Assembly (NCBI GenBank): GCA_009733575.1
Contig: ML769645.1
Coordinates: 17,531 to 81,530, forward strand
DNA length: 64,000 bases
Source of the DNA: Gymnopus androsaceus JB14
Taxonomy: Eukaryota; Basidiomycota; Agaricomycetes; Agaricales; Omphalotaceae
Direction of reading: 5' to 3'
Positions 54,990-64,000 of the stretch are shown piece by piece. The position numbers and the translations under genes were made by a program. The notes beneath the pieces were generated by a model that saw only the letters and a program-made list of their open reading frames with translations, had not been told where the DNA came from and did not search any database. How positions within the stretch are numbered: position 1 is the first letter of the stretch; each line of letters starts with the position of its first letter.

Positions 54990-56062
54990 AATCAACAAAC
55001 ATGCTGATCGAACCCAAATGCTGTTTCCTGGTTTGCGCGCCAAAGCAATACACAATCTGCAAGAGTCTCGCCTGCCGAGGTCATAAGAAAATCCAGTTGA
55101 GCATGTCTGAACTTCATTTCTACATCAAGATGAAGTGACTCAAACATGTCCGCATGTTCTTTGGTGTACACAACATGACCAGCAGTGATAGTTGCCCAGG
55201 AGTCACGGTCCTTAGCGAACCTAGCAATTACACGTGTGAGCTCTGCATGCAAGCTTTTGACACACTCCTGCTAGCACTCAAAGTTGGCCTCCGCTCTGAA
55301 CCACTGGATCCTATCATCTGTAATGCAGTATGTGAGCTGTAGGAGTCCCCAATCCAAAATAAATGTACTAGTCTCTTCCCAGGCCTCTATCTCTGTCGCA
55401 GACATGTTCTTCAGTCTTCCTGATGACCAGATCCAGCCCTCCGGAGGGACACCAGGGTTTTTGCTCTGCTGTTCAGTCTGAGTCTTATTCGGATCTGAGG
55501 TGTTCACCTTGAGAACGGCCTTTCGAGGTCACGCTGTCAGAACAAAAAGTTAAAGCATGCATCAATAACCTAACAGATATACTGTAGAGTACAATCACCT
55601 TCACATATTGTCATCCTTGTACCTGGGTCATGAGTTAATGATTAACAATCCAACCACGTTAGCAAAAGAAACACTTACCCAAGTACTTCAAATCATTGAT
55701 GTTAAAGATAGGGTCCTCCAATGTATCTCCTCCCTCATCATCCTTGTCTTCATCTTCACCCACATTGCCGTGTTCAAAAAGCAACCCACCAGCAATCTTA
55801 GGGTCAGATGTTGAAAAGCCCACTCAAGTCATGTTCCAGAGATTGCCCTCAGTCACTTGGGAATCTCCAGGTGTCCAGTGTTTCTCTGTCGAGTTTCTAA
55901 ATGTGTCTTTTTCCGTCAAAGGTTGCCATTTCACTTCATCAAGCGCTCCAAGTGCATGGAGAGCATCGCGGAATAGCATGTAGTCTGCAATGAGGGTCTC
56001 CCGCTTAGCTTCAATTGAACAAATCTCTTGATTCGAATGCATATTGGTGTCTTGACCTCGAG
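54990..56062 (-). pseudogene. TE-associated hypothetical protein fragment
   Basis: Reading minus from about 56060: RETLIADYMLFRDALHALGA and DEVKWQPLTEKDTFRNSTE, then an acidic stretch (GEDEDKDDEG), then VPPEGWIWSSGRLKNMSATE, DDRIQWFRAEANFE and finally HAELTRVIARFAKDRDSWAT plus YTKEHADMFESLHLDVEMKF. The WIW..G.L.NM...E...WEE...R.QWFRA.A signature is, as far as I recall, typical of large hypothetical proteins multiplied by agaricomycete DNA transposons. The frame changes several times and one likely intron lies at about 55310-55375. Its N-terminus is missing and begins within bases of the 5-oxoprolinase fragment. Confidence 0.55.
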
Positions 56063-56064
56063 CA

Positions 56065-58200
56065 TGTTCAACAGTTGTAGGAAAGCTCGGTGGTGATAAG
56101 GGAATTGGGAAAGCCCTGTTCAACAAGGGCATCAATGGCACGTTGAATGAGGTTCTCAGCACAAGAGCGGAGCTCAGAGAAGGGTGCTGTGTTGTCAGCT
56201 CCAGGTTGGGTATTCAAAACGGATACAGAGGGCTCTTGAGCTTCTACGACAACATCGGCGAGCGCCATTCCATACGCAGAGAGGATGGAAAAGAAACAGG
56301 GGATGAGGATGCAAGAGATACCAAGGGAGGAAGCAATAGCTGTTCTGTGTTGACCTCCAGCACCACCTGTAACATAGGCATTCAAAACCAAAGGCATTGA
56401 ACATGGTGAATGTGCAACTTACCAAAAACAACAAGATTGTGGCTAGCACTTTCAAATCCTCTAGCTTCCGTTAGACTAGGAGTGATTGGTATAAGAACTC
56501 TCTGTCAACTGAACACAACCTACATGCAGATTGGTCTACACATGGCTTCATTCACCCCTCTCAAAACCTAGATGCTACCTCCTCTGGACTCATCTTCACA
56601 CCTTTGGTTGTACCAATGGTCACTGTAAGCTCAGTAAACTTTGCACATGCGTTGCTTCAATATCCAACAATTCATTCTTATTAGGGCCGAAGAGTTAAGG
56701 ACTATCAGATACTCATTTATTCAGTATACCGCCGTTGGACCCTTGGTTGCTCCAACTTACAATGTTTTGGGTAAAAGACGTCCCAGAAGTAAGTTCGCGT
56801 CTGTTACAGCAAGCGGACCACCTTTACAATAGCAGACAGGGCCAGGGTGAGCGCCTGCACTCTATACAAGCAAAATGTTGGATACCTCATTTGTTGAGAG
56901 CGGAACAACGCATACCTCAGGCCCTCCAACAAACATTCCATTTTCCCAAAACAAGCGACTTCCTCCCCCCGCCGCAATAGATGAAACATCTAGAGAGGGT
57001 GCGAGGATAGTGACTTGGACCGTGGTTGTCTCAAAAACATGCTCTAATTTGCCAGAGTACTGGGAAACGTCCATTCTAGAGGGCAAGATCAGAGTAAGCT
57101 TGGTCTGAAAGCAGTATCAAGGATGCATGCAACTTTCCACCCATATTGATTGAAACAAGAGGAGTGCCATCTTCTGGATTATAGCTCTAGAAAGGTGTTA
57201 TCATCATGAATACCTAAAACATGAAGATCCTTATGGTCTTGGAATACCCAATAACACTACCAGCAGGGCCTGACAGGACAGCACAAAGGCCAGAAAATGT
57301 CTTCACGGAGCACAATCCACCATCAGATCACATGAACAGCAGTTTATTGCTCAAAGTCTTCAGGCCACCCTCAAATCCAGTAGAAAACATTTTGATATAT
57401 GCTTGTGTAACTGGAGAAAGATACGCTTCTGCTATAGCTGAATTTGCTCGGGAAATCTTCACCATAGGCTGTAGCTTGGATGACACAGAGACTGCGAACC
57501 CCATTTGATGCGCGAGATCTGCGACTAGGTTCCCGTGGTGTGGAAACATATAGGAATAGAGAAGCATAATGGCAATTGAACAAAAGCCAGCATCATAGAG
57601 AGATTGTAGTTGTGTCTTGATTTGGGATGGATCTGGGTGCCGGATGATGGGACAACATCACCAGTGAGAGCACGGACAATATCACGATCTGTACTATCTT
57701 CAAAGTTAGAAGAGAGCTGGGATTCGGGATCTTCTGAAGTTGGAATAGTGACGCGTTCATCAATCTCGACCACGGTTTTGTAAAGCAAAGAAAGTTTCTT
57801 GACAGATAGATCAAAGATATTCAGATGTGCTATATCTTATTTAGTTTGAAAAGAGTTGGAAAATTTTGTGGCACACACCTTGAGCACCAATATGCAATAC
57901 ATCTTTGAGTCCTTTTGTCATTACAAATGTGCATCAAGCACCTTTTCTCTCAAGAGGGGTGTTTGTAGCTACAGTTATACCCATTTGGATGCTCTTGACC
58001 TATGTAAAGCAATTAACTGTTGTCTACCATTCCCAAAGAGGGCACTCACACGATCTAGTTTCAACTTGGAGCCTTTTGGGATAGATTCTGGGAGTCTTCC
58101 TAGACAAGAAGCTAAGCCTATGATAACGAGACACATTAGTATATAAATTATGCAGAAACTTGAATCAACACACTTCAGCTTCAACACACTGCCTAGTCTA
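56065..58200 (-). pseudogene. 5-oxoprolinase (hydantoinase A) fragment, decayed
   Basis: Minus-strand pieces occur in the correct order for 5-oxoprolinase, the ATP-dependent enzyme that opens 5-oxoproline to glutamate in the glutathione cycle. They are LPESIPKGSKLKLDR (about 58100), MGITVATNTPLERKG and FVMTKGLKDVLHIG (about 57960-57900), VEIDERVTIPTSED (about 57770), ISRANSAIAEAYLSPV (about 57460), [20 protein letters not shown] (about 57280), [18 protein letters not shown] and [20 protein letters not shown] (about 57040-56920), GFESASHNLVVFG (about 56440), TGGAGGQHRTAIASSLGI and SILSAYGMALADVVVEAQEP (about 56360-56240). Introns of normal size remain (one of 56 nt before TGGAGGQH). Many stops and frameshifts are present. 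The first about 100 residues and the whole hydantoinase-B half are absent. Confidence 0.85.
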
Positions 58201-58429
58201 TCGCAGTAACAAGACAAAGGCCCAAATGGTCAATATAACCAGATGAGAGAATTAGTCCCTTCCGGTCAACGGCACAGCTACAAATCTGGTCAATAATTGG
58301 GTTATGGCCAAGTAGCAAGTTGGTTGGAAGGAAGAAGGAAGATTGTTCATTCTGCAATGTTTGGTTGCAGGACAGGTGCATAGAACAGATGATGACAATG
58401 CAATAACAGACAATTTCTGGGCAAAGCTG

Positions 58430-59800
58430 GAGATAGTAACAACATCTCGTCCACTTTGGTAAGTCCCTGTCCATGTATAATTAATAAAAATGCTTCAAAC
58501 TTGTGGATAGGCCTACCTGGAACTGCCAATTTGATATTTCTTATTGCCAAAAGGACTGGGGATACATATTGCAAGTCCAATGTGGTCAGTTGGGGGAGCT
58601 GTTTCTCAATCTTCTTGAAACCCTGTAGAACAAGTTAAGTAAAGGAGAGGTTGGGTTTACAGTATAATATATGTCCCAGGCTTTATCTAATTCACTTGTC
58701 TCACCATTTATACAATATTGGTGGCAGACTTCCCTGGCTTCAGCCAATTCACACCCAAAGACTTTCAAATCGACATCAGTTTCCAACTTGATAGTGCAAT
58801 ATTTGGTATTTACCTATTGTACAATCTCCATGCTATGGTCTCGCATCTCATTCATGATATTGATTGTAGCATCTGCATGAGTCTCATCAGAGGATTTGGA
58901 GGCCAGTAAGAGGATAGATCAAGGCCTGGGGATGGTGCTTGCCTATGCTGATGAGTACGTTCTGGATAGTTTGTCTAATGAGAGGATTTGGAGTTTGGAT
59001 ATGAGCAATGATCTTGAAAAGACAAGGCATAAGAGATAGTCAACGCATTGCAGAATGCACCTTTACCTGTGGAATAACATGAAGCCAAGTATCAATGCCC
59101 ACTTTGGCAAAGCCTGAAGTCATTGCATTTTATTAACAAGGTATCCAAGAGCTTAGCCATGATGACTGGCATCAGTTCTGGTATTTGTGGAAGCACACTC
59201 TCCCTAGCTGCACAGGTAAGCTCCCTAAGACTTAGCATGATATGGGCGGCAACGTTGGGATTAGGGTCGTTAGCTTTGCAAAGAAGAACATTGAGCATAG
59301 GAATAGCATATGGTTTGATGATGCACTGTGTTGTTGAAATGAGGACACTGAGAATATGGGAGCACTCTTCTTGACTTCGTCTACAATCAAAGTAAGTGTA
59401 ATGATTCCATCATGTTCAACATGAGAAACATACCGCATGGTAGAATACTCCAATTCCATCAAAAGTTGAATCAGGGCCTTGCAAAGTGAAGGCATAACAT
59501 ATGCAGGATTGTGCTTGGCAAGTTGTCCTATCAAACTGACAGCTTTCAATCGATTTTCAAAGATGTTGTCATTGAGTGTAATGAATAACAATTGAATATT
59601 ATTCTCAGCTTGTGCAAGATGCTTGTCAAATCTCTCATGTAAAGAGGCAAGTACGGTTTGCCGGATTGTCAAATCTACAATAGATTGTTAGTAAAACCTC
59701 AATGTGATATTGTCCAGAGCACACCGGGATCAGCAGTTCCAACAGTTAGGAGTTTGTCCAGAGTGTCACTTATGACTTCGATAGCATGGCTACTTGCTTG
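58430..59800 (-). pseudogene. TOR kinase fragment (HEAT, end of FAT, FRB), decayed
   Basis: Minus-strand order: [59 protein letters not shown] and [15 protein letters not shown] (59760-59440) match the conserved HEAT-repeat region of [23 protein letters not shown] with LPQIPELMPVI (59280-59160) is the following repeat. IIAHIQTPNPLIRQTIQNVL with GKHHPQALIYPL (about 58990-58910) is the end of the FAT domain. VFGCELAEAREVCHQYC and SELDKAWDIYY (58760-58670) are the FRB (rapamycin-binding) helices, followed by [10 protein letters not shown] and LAVPGRP (about 58570-58500). The kinase domain is missing. A two-base deletion lies in ...YPLT(V)ASKSS, about 60 residues between FAT and FRB are lost and stops occur. 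TOR is the essential growth-control kinase, so this must be an extra, dead copy. Confidence 0.85.
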
Positions 59801-59829
59801 ATAGCATATTGGATCATGCATAAAAAGAC

Positions 59830-61467
59830 AACAACAGGTGATCTATCAAAGCTTGTTGCTTTAAATCTGTCAAGCCTTTCTGTTAGACAACATGTGGAAG
59901 GATCCATGAAGAGGATAGAGGAGTACGGTCTGTTCATACAGATTGACAATTCAAAATTAAGTCGTCTTTGCCACAAGTCTGAGGTGAAACAAAAAATCAG
60001 TATAATCCTTGCATTCACTCTCTGATACTCTATCAACAGCTTTCCAACAACAAGGAAGCAGATACTGCTATAGCTCTCCGTGGTTTCCGAGAAAACAACT
60101 GAGTGAAAGCTGTCGTTGTTGGCATCAAGGACAAACAACTATCTCTCAGTTTGAAACCTTCCCACTTTTCCAAAGAGGATTTTACTCCAGAAAATGATGG
60201 CGACAAGCATGAGGCTGGCGACTAGTCCATGGAAGTACTTGATGGCATAGACAGTGAATCAAATGGCAAAGCTTCATACAAAGAATCCGACAATGAGGTT
60301 GCAATGCAAGTTGATGTTGACCTTCAGCCTTGACCCCAACCCAAGCAGATGTCTTCAACAAACAAACCCTCCAATGGTCTGCTGAAGCTCTCTTCTGGTT
60401 TCCAGTGGTTTGGGAATACTGTCAACATCGATGCCGGGTCCTCCAGCGATTCAGAAGACAGCATTAATGAAGCCCCATCAAAGAAGAAAAGGAAGAAGCA
60501 GCGCAAAGAGATCAAACAGGATTTGACGGCCCAAATGCATACCAAAGCTCCAGAGTCCAATCCAGATTTCAAGTGGTTGCACCTTGGGTCTCCCAACTCA
60601 TCATACCTTTGGATTCAATAAATGTTGTTCCAGTTGCAGCTTTCTGAGATTGAGAAGGCTCAAGAAATTGGGCACCGTGCACTAGAGAAGATCAGCTTCA
60701 GAGAAGAGGTGGAAAAGCTTAATGTTTAGATTGCGCTTCTCAACCTAGAGAACGCGTACGGGACAGACAAAACTTTGGAGAAGGTCTTCAAAAATGCCAC
60801 TCAAGCAAATGACTCAAAGACAGTTCACTTGCAGCTTGCTTCTATTCTTGACCAGTCAGGCAAGCACAAGGTATGCTGATGTTATGCTGTTTATATGACA
60901 CTGTTAACCCGTTGTTTTAGAAAGCAGAGGAGCAGTCCAAGCAAACAGGTAAAAATTTTGGCCTTAGTTCCAAGGTCTGGACTCTCTTTGCAGAGCACTA
61001 TCTCCAGAGGGGAGAAATAGAAGAATCAAGAAAACTTCTTTCTCATGCTTTACAGAGCTTGGAGAATCGAAAACATGAGTTGTGTTTTCATAAAAATTTG
61101 GTTGCCAGCTAAGTGAAAGACAGACTTGAAAACCATCTCTCAATTTGTTCAGCTCGAGGATAAGCTCAGCGAACCTGAAAGAGGAAAAACTCTTTTTGAA
61201 GGAATTATAGACTCTCATCCCAAGCGCTGGGATATGTGGTCAATTTATATGGACATGGAGGCAGGTCAATCTGACATACAGAGCTTGAGGTCAAATATCC
61301 TTGATTCATGTTAAAACCTTGTTCTTACTTTTTTGCAGGAGTTTTTTTGATCGCATCCTTCAATTGAAAATGACAAGTCACAAAGCGAGATCATTCTGCA
61401 AGAAGTGGTTAGAATTAGAGCAATGTTTAGGTGATGAGGAAGGGGCAGAGATAGTATCCACCATGTA
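59830..61467 (+). pseudogene. RRP5 (rRNA biogenesis) C-terminal fragment, decayed
   Basis: Plus-strand pieces follow the C-terminal half of RRP5, a scaffold for 18S and 5.8S pre-rRNA processing. An S1 domain appears as GDLSKLVALNLSSLSV, EGSMKRIEEYGLFIQIDNSK and LCHKSE (59840-59980), then KAVVVGIKDKQLSLSLKPSH after an intron. An acidic linker leads to GFQWFG (60395), a KKKRKKQRKEI tract and DLTAQMHTKAPESNPDF with LGSPNSSYLWIQ (60520-60620). HAT/TPR-like helices follow: [75 protein letters not shown] and KWLELEQCLGDEEGAE (60640-61450). In-frame stops at about 60099, 60223, 60332, 60620 and 60729 mean it is dead. The first roughly two thirds of the protein is absent; it starts 40 bp from the divergent TOR fragment. 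Confidence 0.88.
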
Positions 61468-63520
61468 AACGCTGGTGATTTATCCGAGTCAATGATGGGA
61501 ACCTCGCGTGCTCCTTCGCCCAATACGCGTCACCCTATTCTGACCCTGAAAGTCCCACTCATCAGGGTAGTGAGGCATATTATTCACCTCACCCCTCCTC
61601 TCATGCATCAACAATTATACATCACTCAGATGACAATGATGATAATGCAAACACGCTGAAGGTGCCAGTTCCCATCCCTTGGATGTCATGGAGGTGTTGA
61701 TGGAGGACATGGAATGTCTACGTGCGTGAAAGAGACTGAAGAAGGGTGTGAAGAGTATCATAATGGCCAATATGAAATCCCGAGCCCTAGCAATAGTACT
61801 TTCTCTGTCGATTCTTTGAGTAGCAGTATCATCTTGGGTCTGGGTACAGGGATGGGCATTTGTGATGTGTTGCTTTTGAAGAGCACATTCTTTGATTGGT
61901 GCTCAGAGTATTTTACAGAGCCACAGATGAGGGTAAAGTTTACATCTTTTACTTTCATTCTGCATTGTTCTTATTGTTGTGGTTTTAGCAAGTGGAGGCA
62001 GATGAGCCTGGAAGCATCCAGTACAACTACCAGATATAGAGATAGCAATGCAATGAGCAAACTGATAATGAGACTCAGTCTCAGGCAGAAGTTGCTTGTA
62101 TGTTGTGTTTTTGTTCTTATCTAGTATTTTTTTATTGATAAATCTCATTGTAGCAGATCGTTGTTGGGACCAGACTGTGGCGACCCTCATTGGAATGGCT
62201 TTCCCACTCAATATGGCTTTCCATTTGTACAATCAGCATTGGTATCAAATGATACCAACATCGTCACATTAGTGTTTATGTTTGAATTTTGAATTTATAT
62301 TAGCCAATTGACGGGATTTGTTGGAATAGTGCCTGGGACTGGACTCACAAGAAATGTTTGCGATCGTTCTGTAATGGCAATCCAAAGGGAACTAGCATCA
62401 CGTCTCTTCATATCATCAACCAGAACGTCGGTGGGATAATCACTACCGCTTCAGGTACTGTTTTCTTTGATGGTTTTTTTATCTGGTTTACTAATCTCCT
62501 TGTAGTCGATGGCATTGTTCATCTCTACCGGAATTACGATTGTCTACTTGATCCTGGACCAGTGCAAATGGTCAGTTCATTTAGAGGGTTAAATGAAATT
62601 GTGCCTTTGCGTCATGGTTCTGGAGTGGTCACAGACTGGAAACAGTCTTTGGGTATTCTGTTGGTTGGCGGAGACTCGAAGGTGATCAAGACGTGGGATG
62701 CTCAGACTGAGATACAGGGATTGGTGTGTCTTTTCTTGGCTTTACATTGTTCATAGCTTATGCTATCTTAGGACTTGGATACCGCGTCTGATGCCCCTGT
62801 GACTTCAATTGCATCAGATCCAGGCTCCACCCAAATCTTTGTGGCAGGATTTGGAGATGGCTGGATCAAGGTATTTGATCAGTGCCTCGAAGAAGAAGAG
62901 GCTATTGTACAGACGCACCGCAGGCACGGCTCCTGGGTTCAAAATGTCAAGCCCCATCTGATGATGGCTTACCAGTTCCTCTCTGCCAGGCGAACTTTTT
63001 TTCGTAATGAATAGTATTGTTTGTGACTGAACTATATTTTTGTAGCGTGGAAGGGGAGTTAAGCTTTGGGACCTTCGTGGGCACACTGACCATGCTGTGA
63101 TGACTTGGGACCTTATGCAAGATATTGGCCTTTCTGCCTTTGACATTCATAGCACCGCAGAGGTCTTTGCTGGGTGAAATGTCATTCTGAATACTATCTA
63201 TCTAAATTGAAGCTGACGGAAATTCTTGTAGCTCCTCTGCCATCACCAACACCAGATATCACAACGCCTAAGTTTCCAGTTGTTAGCACCTGGGTATGAT
63301 GTACCCTTGTCACAATATAACATGTCCTCTGGACTCATGAGTATGCCCACCAAGCTCTACCCATCACCATACATTCCACGTTCCACCTACTTTGTTTTCC
63401 ATCCTACCAAGATGTTGTGTGGTGTTGGAGAAGGCGATGGTACCAGTAAGTTTCTTCTTCTTTCTCTATTCTAAGTGTTAATCTTCTTTCACTCTAGTCC
63501 GAATTATTGGCTGTAATCTT
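61468..63520 (+). pseudogene. Raptor/KOG1 fragment (linker and WD40 propeller), decayed
   Basis: Plus-strand pieces follow the second half of the TORC1 adaptor raptor (KOG1). A disordered linker has TSRAPSPNTRHP at about 61500. Then come STFFDWCSEYFTEPQMR (61895-61930), VEADEPGSIQYNYQIY (62000), LRSFCNGNPKGTSITSLHII (62360), VDGIVHLYRNYDC (62510), FRGLNEIVPLRHGSGVVTDW and GILLVGGDSKVIKTWDAQTE (62580-62710). SDAPVTSIASDPGSTQIFVA, GFGDGWIKVFDQ and RRHGSWVQNVKPHL (62785-62955) are WD40 blades, followed by VKLWDLRGHTDHAV (63060) and FHPTKMLCGVGEGDGT (63400). Several introns with GT-AG ends remain (62460-62511, 62724-62772). Frameshifts near 62960 and 63170 and stops near 61620 and 62050 show decay. 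The N-terminal caspase-like half is missing; the join to RRP5 is within about 30 bp. Confidence 0.87.
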
Positions 63521-64000
63521 GCTTGAGAATATGCTACATCATCATATATGGAAAATTAATTCTGTTCTAAATTACATGTATAGTCAATGCTTTCTATAAT
63601 TTCACAGAGTCTAAATTATTTTCATATGGTAAGCTCAGGCCAAATAGTTGTAGTTGCCGCTTGGAGACGGGTGAGTAAACTCATGATTCCATGTAGTATT
63701 ATAGTCTATACTGAATGGTAATCATATTTATAGAATGTCATCATAACCATATATGGTATGGTGTATATCCCTACCCCTGCTGCTGTTTTATGAGAAATTT
63801 CTGATTTTTTGTGATTATTATCCATTATTGGGTTTTTTTTGCAAACGATCCAGGGTCATGTGATTGTGATACATCCCTGAATATTTTCCACATTTTTTAC
63901 AATTTTTCCAGGATTTTTCCGGGATTTATGAGGCCTAATTTTCGATTTTTCCGCAAAATAAGCCCCTGTGGGCGCTAAAATCAAGTCCCAAATCATGTGA
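63521..64000. other. Noncoding end of window
   Basis: AT-rich sequence with TTTTCC/GGATTTTTCC words at 63880-63925. No gene recognised; the captured-fragment block seems to end near 63520. Confidence 0.5.

Noticed and set aside
59770..60138. Minus ORF of 122 codons
   Set aside because: Antisense shadow of the RRP5 S1 region.
55600..64000. Intact functional TOR, RRP5, KOG1 and 5-oxoprolinase genes with unusual introns
   Set aside because: Missing domains (TOR kinase, raptor N-terminus, hydantoinase B), in-frame stops and frameshifts in each, and junctions too close for full genes.
1..64000. tRNA or rRNA genes
   Set aside because: No cloverleaf-compatible A/B-box pair or conserved rRNA segment was noticed by eye; a tRNAscan run would settle it.
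55800..64000. Helitron termini around the gene-fragment block
   Set aside because: No 5'-TC start or CTAG end with a preceding hairpin could be confidently placed; the right boundary may lie beyond the window.

Overview
This is a window of eukaryotic, almost certainly basidiomycete (Agaricomycetes-type) fungal DNA. The evidence is short GT-AG introns of about 50-90 nt, Ty1/copia elements with TGTTGGA/TGTTGA-type LTRs, a hAT transposase split by small introns, two paralogous seven-helix membrane proteins with an LVESG motif in helix 6, and large hypothetical protein families typical of transposon-rich mushroom genomes. Most of the 64 kb is transposable-element (TE) sequence inserted into older TE sequence. 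Very little is intact host coding DNA.

Layout. 0-0.5 kb: decayed oligopeptide-transporter-like fragment (minus). 1-7.1 kb: MITEs and a small gag-only copia-like element (3267-6978), inserted in an unrecognised minus-strand ORF. 7.4-16 kb: a composite element with inverted ends, containing a decayed hAT transposon (8241-14258) and two long, hairpin-rich solo LTRs. 16.5-24.3 kb: a partial duplicate of an alpha/beta-hydrolase gene split by a 7-kb TE nest. 25.1-26.5 kb: the longer hydrolase copy (minus). 28.4-36.5 kb: a full-length but inactivated copia element (minus) with a solo LTR nested in pol. 36.6-38.3 kb: TE gag-like and F-box-like remains. 38.9-43.7 kb: the two seven-helix membrane protein genes (plus), the best intact genes here. 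44-54.8 kb: MITEs, GTTAAAC-rich blocks, a decayed HMG-like/proline-rich ORF (minus) and a multi-exon hypothetical gene (plus) interrupted by a hAT MITE. 55-63.5 kb: tightly packed, intron-retaining, broken partial copies of 5-oxoprolinase, TOR kinase (minus), RRP5 and raptor/KOG1 (plus).

Most TE boundaries were fixed by target-site duplications (TSDs). Seven hAT-type elements have perfect 8-bp TSDs, seven solo LTRs have 5-bp TSDs (one imperfect), and both LTR-paired elements have perfect 5-bp TSDs. The most unusual structure is an array of eight hairpins at 13431-13733: the loop sequence is nearly constant while the stems differ from unit to unit and still pair. The second is the block of fused housekeeping-gene fragments at the right end, which includes both TOR and its partner raptor. 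No prokaryotic operons, CRISPR arrays, rRNA or tRNA genes were seen.
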